64,000 bases of DNA from Chinchilla lanigera (Eukaryota > Chordata > Mammalia > Rodentia > Chinchillidae): NCBI RefSeq assembly GCF_000276665.1, contig NW_004955425.1, forward strand, positions 26,471,040 to 26,535,039, read 5' to 3'. Below, piece after piece: positions 23,637-35,040 of this stretch. A model generated the notes under the pieces. It was not told the origin of the DNA and searched no databases. It was given only the letters and a program-made list of their open reading frames with translations. How positions within the stretch are numbered: the stretch's first letter is position 1; the number at the start of each line of letters is the position of its first letter. A program made the position numbers and the translations under genes.

Positions 23637-25271
23637 AAACTAGAAGCAACCAAGAAGAGTTTCAAACACCTAAAATTTATATCACATAGTGCAAGCACAA
23701 ACTTTATGAAATGAGTCATAAAGACCCTTATGCCCTTGATCAGAGCTTATGTGTTCATGTTGTAAATATGATGGCATTTATTTCACTGATTTAGAAAATA
23801 AGAAGAGGACCAAGAAAAGAGAGAAAACCCGAAAATTTGAGTGAGCATTACCTGCTAGAATGTCAGCTCCACGAGGGCAAATACTTGGTCTGATGCCAAA
23901 GTCGCTGTACCTGAAATAGTTCTGGGCATAGAACAGATGCTAGGTAAAATCTCCTGAGTTAATTACGGAGAGCAAAAGAAAGTACTGGCTTTTAGGGTGA
24001 GTGTGCTAGAGGGAGGTGGAAAGAGGGAAGCTAGCAGCTGAGCCATTCTAGCACAGGGGAGAGTCTAGCGGGGTCCAGAATCACACAGCGCCAGTGTGGG
24101 GCCTTCTTGGATTGCTCTGCATGGGAGGATAGATGCACCCTCTCCCCTGGGGCTTCTGAGTGTGACCCCGTTAGCCTGAGGTTGCTGTTTAGGCTCCTTC
24201 TTTGGCCCCAAGGGAAAACTTATTTCCAGGAGAAAGCACTGAGGCCAAAGATGGGAGGGACAGAGAGCTAGAGGAGAGAGACAAGTCATAGTACATCCTT
24301 CTCATTTGAATCCCTGGGTCCAGCAGGTGTGGATCCAACTTCGCTCCTGGACATCTGAATATGGACCAATGCATCCCTTTTGTTTGTCCCTTAATCTGGT
24401 AATTATTTGTAACTGCAAGGGTTTAGCCTAATATAAGGAAATTAGTTTTCTGCCACTTTCTTTTGCTCGAGTGGGTACCCATGTAGGGAGTCGGTGCACA
24501 TCACTGAATTGTACACCTAGGAGAAGGCTGAGCTGGTTGCACTGCACCGCCTGGGTGTGGCCAAGCAGCACATCCTCGACTGAAAATGAAGCTGGGGGCT
24601 CTGTGATACTCAGTGCTCCCTAGCAAGGGAAAGGATGCTTCAGGAGGAGCAGAGAGAATGTCAGGTACTATTCTGCTTCAAGGCATAGCACTGAGAATTA
24701 AAACAAACAGCAGAAGCAACTACAAATTATGTTTAATTCCCTAGTTGGTGAGTGAAAAGAGCTGACACGGCCAGTTGGAAGAAACTTGGAAAGACTTAAG
24801 TGTTGGACAGAGAGCAGGACAGAGCAGGGCGGGGCGGACAGGACTGGTGTGCTCCCTGTTTGCAGGCTTTGGAGACACAGGGTAGAGCTGGGTACACAGT
24901 AGGAAATGGCTGAGAGGTGACCCGAGGCCCCCAAGCCTGGAGGCTGGCTGGGCATTCAAGAGGGAATGTGGTCACTGCAATTGGTGTGCTTGATTGATGG
25001 AGGACACCAGAGTGAGCCGTGGCAGAGATTACCAACCATGTGACCAGCACCGGTACAGCCCGAGACCCAGGCTGGTCAGCTGAATGCAGAAAGCTCAGGG
25101 TGCCCTGGTGTGACACAGCCAGTTCTAAAGTTGGTGGTTAAGTTTTCAGAAATTTTCAAGCTGAATATCAAATACAGCAATTAGTAAAATTAAATTCTTC
25201 ATTAAGTTATAGTAGAAGCAAAGATAATAAATACTCAAAATTAATCTCATTATTTCACTACATTTTGCTAT
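23637..25271. other. single-copy non-coding DNA
   Basis: Moderately GC-rich at 24000-25130, with several overlapping short frames on the minus strand. None matches a protein I know and no splice structure is evident. Confidence 0.5.
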
Positions 25272-25456
25272 TATCTGTGTTCTTTTAATTAGTTTATTTA
25301 TTTTGGGTTTTTGAGACAGGATCTCACTATGTAGTTCAGGTTGACTTGAACTCACTGTGTAGCTGAGGCTTGCACACAGTAATCCCCCTGCCTCAGCATC
25401 CCCAGTGCTGGGATGACAGGCCTGCACCACCATGCCTGGCCAGTATCTGTGTTCTT
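25272..25456 (-). mobile_element. B1 SINE with target-site duplication
   Basis: Antisense B1 from about 25300 to 25440 (TTTTTGAGACAGGATCTCAC ... CCACCATGCCTGGC). The 13-bp duplication TATCTGTGTTCTT is perfect at 25272-25284 and 25444-25456. Confidence 0.94.
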
Positions 25457-25599
25457 GAAGTTAATTACACACAGTGTTTAATGGAATTGCTGTTGGTAGC
25501 TTCAATCTGCCAGAATAAGTGTGGACACTGCAAACTCTATATATCGTGGCTTAATTTATTGCTTTATTGGTTCTTAAGAATATGATGAAAATATTAAGA

Positions 25600-25910
25600 A
25601 TGCAAATTAAATTTTTAGAAGTATGTTGCATCCAGAGCCATCATGCTGTGGATGGCAGAAAGCATTGACAGAATGTTCTTCCAACGTTATAGAGCCGTAA
25701 TCCAATTCAACAGAGGCGTCACTTGCATCTCTTACCAGAGAGAAGTTCCGATGTGTTTTTGCTGTATTATTTTCATTCTACTCCACATAAATGATAACAC
25801 CAGCAACACTCATGGAGGAGCTACATTTGCCAGTTATAAGAAATTGTGGGTTGACTATAGATATAAAAGTGTAGCAAAACCCAGAAGGCATTTTGTATGC
25901 GTAAATTGAC
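25600..25910. other. candidate conserved non-coding stretch
   Basis: Repeat-free, with balanced composition and scattered CpGs (CCAACGTTATAGAGCCG, GGCGTCACTTGC). No exon signals; the open frame across it ends without a splice site. Conservation is inferred only. Confidence 0.35.
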
Positions 25911-26559
25911 TATGTGAAAGTGAGAAAGAGTCCTATATCTTATGATTCACTTAACAGTTCACCTCGAGCGTCCACTTAGGCAGTGCGTTTCCTTACATAT
26001 TGACTGCCCTGAGAGTCACTCGGCTAGGTGGGATTCCAACCAGTCCATTCTTGTACTGAATGAACTGCATAAAATTGGTTTTATATTTCTTGTTGTATTA
26101 TCTTATAAAAGTTAACAAAATATTTGCAAGTTTTGGTCATCCTACATGTAAATAATTGGACTGGTAAGTGGTTACTCTTAAGTAGTGTGTTACATCCTTT
26201 ATATTGGTTAAATGGAGTAAAAGTGTAGGTACCTATGCATGTGCGTACCATTTCCATTTTGAGAAGCAAGTTATTAGCCATTCCCAGCACGCCGCAGCAC
26301 ACCCTTCTCTAGCTGGCATGCTCAGTGAGCAACCAAAACGAAGAGACTTGCTTGAAAAATGGAGCTCCACTTCTGCCCAAAGTGGAATAAAAAAAGTTAA
26401 GATTTTTATAGTATGAGGTATGAGATGGAGACCCTAATAGGTAAAAGCCTCCAGCAGCAGCAGAACTGTGGAGGAGGCTAGCTCCCACACCTTCCATTCG
26501 TGCACACTCCCCAGCCTTTGAAGTTTTCTTCCGTGTTTTTAATTCCAGTCACATGTGTA

Positions 26560-26930
26560 ACCCGAGAACTTGTAAATTACAAAGGGCCTTTCAAATAATG
26601 TTAGTATGTAAATATAAAATATAACATTAAGTTTCCATCATTAATATTGAGGAATAAGTCAATATTTGATTAAAGACTGTCTCAGGGGAATGTGCCTTTC
26701 AGTCGGTTTCTATGCCTCGCAGATTTATTCAATTATTATTTAATTACCTGGTTAAATGTCATGGCTTACAAAGCAGGGATTAGATTAATAATAGCATGAG
26801 GTTTATTTAAAACCAGCCCCACATTAGATAGAGCTGATTTTTTGTTTTTCAGGGCACAGAATTTACATTAGTTCTCTGCACCTGGCTTTCAATGAATTCA
26901 TTCTATTTAAGCTTCTTCCTTCTTTAGAAA
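26560..26930. other. candidate conserved non-coding element
   Basis: Repeat-free and rich in TAAT/ATTA cores, for example ATTATTTAATTACCTGG and GATTAGATTAATAATAGC. This composition is common in developmental enhancers. No coding potential. Confidence 0.4.
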
Positions 26931-27002
26931 ATCATTCTTTGTATTTGTCATATTTTTCCAGTCTTCCAGCTATTCTCCACTCTATTTCTCCTCCCTGAGT
27001 TT

Positions 27003-27068
27003 TAATTCTACCATAAATCAAATATAATCCAAATATAGATGAAATATAATTCTACCATAAATCAAATA
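27003..27068 (+). repeat. 22-bp direct repeat, 44-bp period
   Basis: The same 22 bases, starting TAATTCTACCATAAATC and ending AAATA, occur at 27003-27024 and 27047-27068. The 22 bases between are AT-rich and unrelated. Confidence 0.95.
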
Positions 27069-28035
27069 CTTTAACAAAGGTTTGTGCCCGAAATACAGAA
27101 ATACAAAATTGATTCTGAGTCAGAAACTAGAACCATCTAGTTTCAAAGGAAGGTGGGGCACCATGCAGAGTGGTTTCCGAGCCAGCACCTTCTGCTGAAT
27201 GGTTTGCTGCTTAATTCATCTCAATGAGGTTGCTACAGCAACCGCCCCATCGGGAGGATTCATTGGCACCTAGATGGACTTTATTTCCCTGACATTCACA
27301 GGAGGGCAGTGAGAAGACTCAGTGATATTAAAGTGTTCCCTTTTCAGCTTCATATATTGGGCCAGCGTTTGGGGTGTTTTGAGCATGTCCTTTTGTGAGT
27401 CCACGAGCTGTAGAGCTCAAGGGTGCTTGCGGGAGGCAGGGGGGGGAAAGGGCGGTGAGAAGAGGTGGGGGAGTGGACCCAGGAGGGCTTGCGGGCAGGC
27501 TGGGGACAGATGAACTGTGGTGGGCCATGCAGGCCTTTTGTTCTCGGCCATCTGTGTGCTGAGGTTTTGGGAGTGGAGCCAAAGCTGCGTTACCTGTATT
27601 ATGCGCCTCGAGCTGGGGTGGCAGCCAGTCCTGCCTCACACACCAGGGCCCCTATGCAAACAATGGCAGGGCCCAAAGAGCCAGGCAGATAAACTGTCTC
27701 AACATTTGGCTTGATGAATATGGAGCAAAATTTTAAAAATAAATTATGAAAAGTGCTGTAAGAGAACAGACATCTGAACCCCATTGCAAGCCCAGGGCAA
27801 TAGATTTGTAATGCTAAGTATGAGAATAGTGTACAAATGAGGAATGATTTTTAAAATAACTAATGAGCCTTGGAAACCAGTACACTAAGTGGGGAGTGCT
27901 ACCTCATGATTATTCTTAGGGCCAGGACTCTGGCTGTGTAGCTGAAAGGACCATGCAAAAAACTCAATGTAAATGGAAGGTTGATACTGAGCATAAATAT
28001 CAAATTATGCAGCCTTAAAGATATCGTAATTTACA
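27069..28035. other. single-copy non-coding DNA
   Basis: 27420-27480 is strongly G-rich; 27640-27840 is repeat-free and balanced. Short frames on both strands at 27320-27780 match nothing. Confidence 0.5.
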
Positions 28036-28039
28036 AAGT

Positions 28040-28745
28040 GTCATGTAGCTTTCCAGGAAATCAGTTTGGTAAGCACTATCAAAATTTGCAGGACTTGAAA
28101 TAATCTTTCCAACTCAGCAACTTTACCTTTAGTAATTTGTCCTAAGGTAACAATTGTGAGATACTCAAACTCTTAACCATAAAAAAATCCATTGTAGTCA
28201 TATAATCACTTAACATGTTTCCCAGCTCAAACCATGTATGACTGTCCCATTGAGAGGCTTGTACCATCCTATGGGACTGCCCCATGTTACCCAATGTGAC
28301 AGTCATGCATGTACACAGGTTCAGAGCAGCCCAGCAGTGAGACATGAGTCATGGCCCCATCTTGAATATGTTAACCTTCAAAAATCTGCTAAATATAAAT
28401 CCTAGGAAACTGGTTAAAGTAAATTATGGTATATCTATGTAAGACAGTACTTTGTAACCATTAAAAACAATGCTAAGTATATTTGATGAAATGCAAACTG
28501 TATTAATAATATGCTACTGTAGGAAAAAGCCAGATTATATATATTGCTGATTGCATATTAAGAGTATATTACACTAAAAATACCCCAAAGTATCCAATAC
28601 AATATTAATGGCTATTGTCTCCATGGAGTAGAATTATGGGTGATTTTTATCCTATTTTTTGTATCTATATTTTTGGGTTTTCAACAATGAATCTATTTTC
28701 TTGCCATTATCAAAGTTTTGTAAAAGTATTGTACATAGGAAACAT
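28040..28745 (+). mobile_element. ancient L1 (L1M) 3' end
   Basis: Follows the L1M order: TCAGCAACTTTACCTTTAGT, AATTTGTCCTAAGGTAACA, later TAAATTATGGTATATCTATG, TAACCATTAAAAACAATGC and ATTATGGGTGATTTTTATC. Diverged, with a possible foreign or decayed section at 28200-28380. Confidence 0.7.
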
Positions 28746-29849
28746 ATCAGTTTTACACTTACATGTAAATTTACCGAGTTATTTTAGAAGGAGAAGGGAA
28801 ATCCTGGCCAGACGCTCCAGTCTCCTGAGTCCCAGTACATTCACATCTACTCTGGGAATGAATGGGGCACCGATGAATGGGATCAAACCTCTGTACTGGG
28901 AAGTCTTGATTCTGGGATCTGGAGTTCAGGGGCTCTTCTGATTTCCATAAGGACCAAACTGCTAAATGCAGTGATCCAGGAAGGTGGGGATAGGGTGAGG
29001 TAGAGGCGGTCTCAGAAACTGAGCAGAAAATATTAAAAATGAGAGTATTATAAAATAAGAATTTACAGCTTTCTTGTAGAAATAGCCTCTCTGTTGTATG
29101 GGCCCACTCAATAGGGTAGAGAAATAGCCAGCGGAACGTCTGTGGGCCCTGCCTCTAGACAGGACACCACTTGGGAATGGTACCCTTCTGCTCTTTCTGG
29201 CCATCCCTTGGAGTATTGACTTTTACAAAGGATGCTGGTTCTTTTTTTAGAAATTAATTTTATTAGTACATTTTAGATATACATAATGATCACATTCATC
29301 ATAGGGAATTTGTACCTATATTATATCTTCTCATCTCCTGCCTACCCAGCATAGATGGTCATTGTCAATCAATTAAGTGATTCAAGTTTGCACTTGAGCT
29401 GGGACCCTTTTGTCATTCTTGGCTAGACTGAGTCTTCCCCAGGATCATTACAAAGGACCATGATCTAATTTACCAGGTTTTCTCTGCACTATGACAAATA
29501 ATACATGGAGCCTAAAACACATTTGCATACCTGATTAGATGTGTTACAACTCAAAAAAAAAGAGCTCGAAATAAAAAGTTACATTATAAGTTTGTCTTAA
29601 CCTCTCTCAAACCTCAAAAAAGGAACATAGAGAGTAAAACTTCTGATTGGATCATGAATACCTTGCTCTGCGGGTGTTCTGCAAAGCAAGCAATAACCTG
29701 ATAAACGAGCAATGTCTTGCAATATGAGCAGTAGTGCGTGAGGCCAAATGTCACACGATTGCATGAGCCAATGGTTATTTTCTCCCTCTGTCTCTCTTCC
29801 TCCCTCTCTCTCACATACACAAAAGAAGAAAAAAAAAAAGGAAAAATAT
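28746..29849. other. mostly single-copy non-coding DNA
   Basis: 29236-29345 (TTTTTTTAGAAATTAATTTTATTAGTAC...) could be the 3' end of an antisense L1, but I am not sure. 29780-29815 is a CT-rich run. Otherwise nothing recognised. Confidence 0.4.
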
Positions 29850-30402
29850 CTCTACTACAGGTGAGATTAGGAAGATGTGTAAAATGTGGGCAATAGAACA
29901 AAATTTTATAGAAAAGCACCACCCAAATAAGGCTGCAGCAGTCCAAGTGATGAATGTGTTTAACAACAGTGCAGTGTCTCATTTCCATGAAATCCTCAGA
30001 AGGAGGCAAAAGTGAGTATCATTGGGTAGGTTTTTTGTTAAAGTCGCATGAAAAGAAAAAGACCCCATTGAGCCAACAGTGGTGATTCTGTTAGGTGATA
30101 GTGAAAGTCATCTTACACAACAACTCTCCTCTCTCTTGTCTCCCTCATACCAGCCATGAAGGCTTTCAAAGGTAAATTCAGGTTATTTGTTTATTTTCTT
30201 TATACTTTGTATTTTCTTTATTATTTTGTACTATATTACAGTACTGTCATCATTTTACATGAATATTTTTTGGCTTGTGGAATGAATTATCTGAGTTTTC
30301 ATTACTTCAAATGGGGAAATTCACTTTGACATACAAGTGCCTTGGATGACAAGCATGTTTTTTGGGACAGACGATGCTCACAAAACAAGGCTTTACTATA
30401 CA
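29850..30402 (+). pseudogene. Tigger DNA transposon, transposase C-terminus and 3' end
   Basis: Tigger is a Tc1/mariner-superfamily cut-and-paste transposon with a pogo/CENP-B-like transposase. The frame ending at the stop at 30009 reads EKHHPNKAAAVQVMN and FHEILRRRQK, matching the tail of Tigger transposase. After it come the 3' non-coding part (ATTTTGTACTATATTACAGT) and the terminal region AATGGGGAAATTCACTTTGA ... AAGGCTTTACTATA. The N-terminal DNA-binding and DDE catalytic parts are absent. A dead relic. Confidence 0.75.
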
Positions 30403-30499
30403 CACACACACATATATAAATGTGTGCGTATATAAATTTTAGTGGTTGCTATAGTTTGTTACATGTGCTCGTATTAGCCTTGGCAGTACTTGCATACAC

Positions 30500-30780
30500 T
30501 TATTACATTATTAGAACTACATGAATTTGATTTTAGAAAAAGACGATCTCTCCCTGGAAGGAAAGCGCCTTCACCCCCATGTAAACAATATTCCTCCGCA
30601 CACAATGCCTTTTATTTTGGCAACATGTCTTCCCTGCCATCTGTCTTGGAAAGAGCTTGCCAGAGTTGCAATAATAATTGAGTTATGGAGGGAATTAGGT
30701 GTAATGGAGGGGAAGGGAATTGATTGCTTAATTTTTATTAACACAAAGTAAGAAAATTGTGATGCCCTGCTGTGAACCAA
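30500..30780. other. candidate conserved non-coding element
   Basis: Repeat-free. Contains the forkhead-type motif GTAAACA at 30581-30587, ATAATAATTGAG, and AATTGATTGCTTAATT. The overlapping short frames on both strands are unsupported as coding. Confidence 0.42.
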
Positions 30781-31985
30781 AATGAAACAAAGGGGAAAGC
30801 TGCAGAGGTGACTCCAGGTGGCAGGATCGTTCCTGCACAAGCACCAGCAATCCTGCCAGGAGGGCGAGGGGAGGCCCAGCCCAGTGGAGCAAAGGAAACC
30901 GGAGAGAGGGTAAAAGTAGCCCAGAGCAGAAGTGATGTGGCCCCAAAGAAAGCACATATGCCCTTGCGATCCTGTGACCATCTGCTAGAAAGAGCAGTCG
31001 GGCTCCTTCTGTATTTTGCCTGTCTGAAGGCGAGGGGCGCATCTTTGCGAGCAGAAGCTGCAGTCTGGGATGTGTGTGCAGGTGTGTGCTAAATGAACTA
31101 TTTCCTGCCCTGGGGACCGCTGTGTCTCTGAAGTAACTGAAAGTCTATGACACATTGCATAGACTCGTGGGGGTCAACTACACTTCACCCTGACTCTGTG
31201 GCATCCACAGAGAAGATGTGAGCTGGGCGCCCTGAGCTGGGTCAGTGTCCTTTTCTTGTCCACCTTGGCAGGTCAGTTTTCTTCCTCTCTCCTGGTGGCT
31301 GCTGACTCCGACAAGCTGCTTGTGAGTCTTGGAACCTCTGTTAATCAGGGGATCAGTTTCATATCTTTGGTCTGTGGGATTAGGGAGAAAGTAGCTCTCT
31401 TGGATGTGGGGTGCAAGGAGCACTTGGCTTGGGGAGAGATCACAGGATCACATTGCAGCATCACTGTTGCTAATGGATTTAGTCTGCTTACAGTTAACCC
31501 ACGTTGACAATAGCACACCGGAAGCATTTGGCTTCCTCTCTGAGGGGCACACAGGCTTGGTTGTGACAAGGAGATCTGAGGCACTGTGCTCAGCTTCTAA
31601 GGAGTCCAAGCCCCTGCACTCCTACTGGGAGGAGAGCTGGTAGCAAGTTCAGTGCCTTTCAACAGACAACTACAACTGCACTAAATGGGTTCCTACCGCA
31701 GTGCCGGACAGACACGTTTGCTAAAGGGAAAACCATGCATTACAGTGTTGCATCTCTCAGAGAAAGAGAGTGTACACCTACTTCCTATCCTAACTACTGG
31801 GGATAATTTGTGTATGTTTCAATTATAATTTGGAATTGGTAGAATCTAACTGATGAAGTTGCATCCAACAAAGTATGAAGCAGGGTAGATAACAATTACA
31901 GTACTTCTAAAATGGAGTGGAGGGAAGTTAAATAAATTTGACACACTCGTGTGGTACATTATTAGGTGAAAGTAATACTTTTGAA
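30781..31985. other. single-copy non-coding DNA
   Basis: GC-richer at 30790-31640, with many overlapping short frames on both strands. No frame is clearly favoured and no protein is recognised. Confidence 0.5.
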
Positions 31986-31987
31986 GT

Positions 31988-32125
31988 CTATTTTTTTTGT
32001 TTTTTAAAACAGGGTCTCACTATGAAGTTTGGGCTGATCTTGAACTTACTGTATTGCCCAGGCTGGCCTCAAACTTGCAGCAATCCTCCTGCCTCAGCCT
32101 TCCGAGTGCACCAGGTGTGCACCAG
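31988..32125 (-). mobile_element. B1 SINE, damaged head
   Basis: Antisense B1: poly(T) at 31991-31998, ACAGGGTCTCACTATGAAG, GCCCAGGCTGGCCTC and CAGCAATCCTCCTGCCTCAG. The head has an internal deletion after CCGAGTGCACC. Weak flanking repeats are TTGAAGTCTA and ATGAACTCTA. Confidence 0.88.
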
Positions 32126-32165
32126 GATGAACTCTACTTAAAATATTTGAACATTTTCACACTAT

Positions 32166-32274
32166 AAAAGTTGTAAAGGGGCCTGGGATATAGCTCAGCA
32201 GCACAAGCCCCTTCCTGGTAAGCGCAAGGTCCTGAGTTCGATCCCTGGTACCAAAAAAAAAAAAAGTTGTAAAG
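32166..32274 (+). mobile_element. ID SINE with target-site duplication
   Basis: tRNA-derived head GGGATATAGCTCAGCAGCAC (A box) and GGTCCTGAGTTCGATCCC (B box), ending GGTACC plus an A-tail (32253 on). The 13-bp duplication AAAAGTTGTAAAG is at 32166-32178 and 32262-32274. Not a functional tRNA: anticodon arm and 3' acceptor pairing are not preserved. Confidence 0.95.
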
Positions 32275-32275
32275 C

Positions 32276-32490
32276 AGATTTAAATTGCTGTTATACAGCA
32301 TGAGCCTAATTATAGCCAAGTAAAGGAGGAGAAAGAGAAATAGAGCTAAAAATAAAGACTCAGTATACCAAAATATAGAGGCTAACTGTGGGTGACAGGA
32401 CTGTGGGTGTTTTTATTTTTCTTTTTATATATTATTGACTGTGCAATTTTGGTACAGTGGTCATGTGCAAATTAAAAGTTAGAAAGCAAA
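32276..32490 (+). mobile_element. ancient L1 (L1M) 3' UTR-like fragment
   Basis: GAGGCTAACTGTGGGTGACAG followed by GGGTGTTTTTATTTTTC resembles the same L1M 3' end seen at 28600 and 56760. Low-complexity and old, so the family call is tentative. Confidence 0.45.
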
Positions 32491-33685
32491 CTTTTCATGC
32501 TGCCAGACCAGAAAAATGTTATGTTTTTTACTATTTTTAGAAAACTAGGTGAGGATAGCAGGAAAGAAAAACAGCCAATTTATTAAATTGCGTACAAAGG
32601 CTCCATACCTTCTGGTAGACGGGGTGTGTCCAGATAGATCCATTATCAGTTGAAGACATCAATAAGGTTCTGTCTCAATAAACGCAGGATGCATTGAAAT
32701 ATAAGTAATCAATGTACCTAACACTGAACATTACAGCGTAAGGATGCACTATGCCATGGAGGGTCTCTGGTTTTCCCTAGCGATGTCCAGCTGACCTGCA
32801 TTGTGGCTCACTGCTGCTGGCCAGCATCTGAAGAGGAGTTAAAGGCATAACATTAGCCTGGGGCAAAGGCAAGGTGCAGAATTCCAAGCGTGGTTTCTCC
32901 TGATTATGTATCACCTTTACACCCTAGTAAAGTTGAGCACTTGGAAGTTGAACCATCACAAGTCGGAAATGGCCCCATCATTTGAAGCATGCAGTTCTGT
33001 TTCAGACAGGGAGGTATATGGCTCTGGTAGGCATGAGCTTCCTGGGTCTCCCTCTCTAGTGCTGTTCCACAGCTCTGATGTTATCAGATTCTCCGGCTCA
33101 ACTGACTTCATTGTACGTTTCTGTGCATGGTTGAGTATATAACTGGATGATGATCTTCAGAATGCCCTTTATGTAGTTCTCCCTTCATAAACTGTGCTGT
33201 AAATTAAAGTGTGCAGTTTCAAATGCTGGTCATGCCAGGTTGCCCATACTCAAGTCTTTCTTGAAGTGTTTACCATAGAGAACACTGATTTTGTGGTTGC
33301 AGTCCCCCAGGTCCACTCATTCCAACTGTGCAGAGAAATTTGAATGATCTGGGTCATTAATTATAATGTTCTCAATTGTCTCAAAGACTTCTGGTTGTAG
33401 CCCGGTTTTTCCCTTGGGGGCAGAGACCCTTCTTGGCCTCTAATGAACACTAGGCTGCCCTGATTTTATGGTAGCATCTCAGAGCATGACTCACATTTCT
33501 CCCACCAAGGCCTGTTAATGTAGATGGCAGCAACCTGACATAACCAGAACTATAGGCTTCCCAGGGCCAATGAACTTTACCTAACTCCACACATTCTGGG
33601 AGATCCCCAGCTAAGTTTAGATGAGCCAAGGAGGTGGTCACTCCTGAGTGCTAGCTGCTCTGCACCTGGGTGATGCTATACAAAA
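32491..33685. other. single-copy non-coding DNA
   Basis: No repeat or exon recognised. Confidence 0.5.
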
Positions 33686-33689
33686 GATG

Positions 33690-34115
33690 TTTTTAAATTT
33701 AGCCATATGTCTGCACCTAGTAGACCCTAACTGGAAACCCCAATGTGCACCAACTGAAGAACAGATCATTTGTATTTCTACACAGTGGAATATTTGGCAG
33801 TAATGAGAATAAGATTTATTTTCAGGATTCTGGGTAGATCTCACAAATATGATACTGAGTAGGAAAATCAGATATAAGAGCACATATGAATTAGCTTACT
33901 TGTTTATACTTGCATGGTACTTTAAAAGTGCATGAACAGCCCAAACCAACCTATGATGCTAGAAGTCCAGACAGTCATCTTTGTGGATGGGGAGTAAAAA
34001 TGGGCCTCTGGGGTATTACTAATGCCTATTTCTCAGTTTGGGCACTGATTAACAGGAGTATGCTCAATTTGTTAAGAAAAGCCCTCATGCTGCATACTTA
34101 AAATATATGCACTTG
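33690..34115 (+). mobile_element. ancient L1 (L1M) ORF2 end and 3' UTR
   Basis: CCCCAATGTGCACCAACTGA, ACAGTGGAATATTTGGCAGT, ATATGATACTGAGTAGGAAA and AGATATAAGAGCACATATG match the order at the end of old L1 ORF2 ('caatggaatatt...gcaataa', 'atgctaagtgaaa'). Decayed 3' UTR follows. Confidence 0.7.
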
Positions 34116-34261
34116 TGTGTGTTTAAATTTACATAATACACGTAATATGTAATATATTTATGTACTTCGGATATGTGCACCTTGTGTGTGCACAATACTC
34201 CAATAAAATAATATATAATACTTACAAGGTGTGATAGAAATATATAGCGAGTATGGAAATG

Positions 34262-34480
34262 TTTTATTAATACATATTTGGGGAGTTGGTACATGTACAT
34301 AACATGTCTTAATTCTTTTTTATCCCCTCCTTCCTCCCCTCTCCCTTTAACTCTTGATCCCCTTCCCATTTTCAAAAGCTCTATTTTTATCATTTCGCCT
34401 TCAATTCCCTTCTTCTTTTTAGTCTGCTTCTCTTCCCTTCCCTCCTTCCTCTTTCACCTCTCAAGCTTAAATATGGCATA
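34262..34480 (-). mobile_element. probable L1 3' UTR, antisense
   Basis: A GTACATGTACATAACATG block followed by a long C/T tract (CCCCTCCTTCCTCCCCTCTCCC) is the mirror of the purine-rich L1 3' UTR at 10620-10830. No flanking ORF2 sequence was recognised, so the call is tentative. Confidence 0.45.
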
Positions 34481-34654
34481 GTTTCTTTTATGTAAGAAAT
34501 GATAGATAAATGACAGACAGATAGAAGGATAGAGCAAAATAGAAGATAGATAAATAGGAATTACGAAGATCTTTTTCAAATAAATGAGGGAAAAAGAAAG
34601 TATAAGAAATTATTATAGTAAAAGACACATTGTCATTAATCTATCTAGAAATAC

Positions 34655-35022
34655 TTCTACCCCCTTGCTTCAAACACATGTATCCCATCACTTTTGCCAC
34701 TTTCTGAAGCAGTTCTGGAAGTCCTCTTTCATAAGTGTCTTTACAAGGTGTGATAAAGAGTACAGTGGATACTGCTGCAGAGTGCTGTCCATGGAAAGCA
34801 GGCTCACAGAAACATTACAGTGTGTATCCTCACCCACATTATTTACCTGATCTGGCAGTGTGACCTCTGGCTCTTCCCCGAAGTTAAATTTTGAATAGAT
34901 TCAGGACATCTAGGCAGCCATGACAGCACAACTAAAGACATTCACAAAAGAAGATGTCCAGACTGTTTTCAGAAAGTAGTAAGAACTATGGGATAAGTGT
35001 ATGCAAAGTGTGGAGCAGTCTT
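34655..35022. pseudogene. inverted pair of mariner-like transposase fragments
   Basis: Two related ~88-bp segments face each other: minus strand 34743-34655 and plus strand 34933-35022. Translated, they read KTLMKEDFQNCFRKWQK and KTFTKEDVQTVFRK, with WDTCV or WDKCM after in-frame stops. The pattern resembles the C-terminal tail of mariner/Tc1-type transposases. The ~190-bp spacer shows no recognised repeat. Neither fragment includes catalytic residues. Confidence 0.55.
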
Positions 35023-35040
35023 AGGAGGGGTGGTCATGGC

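Noticed and set aside
24524..24585. Short frame reading EKAELVALHRLGVAKQHILD, possibly a protein tail
   Set aside because: Too short, no matching upstream frame, no A-tail or splice site; not assigned to any family.
32179..32252. tRNA gene
   Set aside because: A and B boxes are present, but it is an ID SINE with A-tail and target duplication; cloverleaf pairing is not kept. The same holds for 40141-40225 and 48797-48871.
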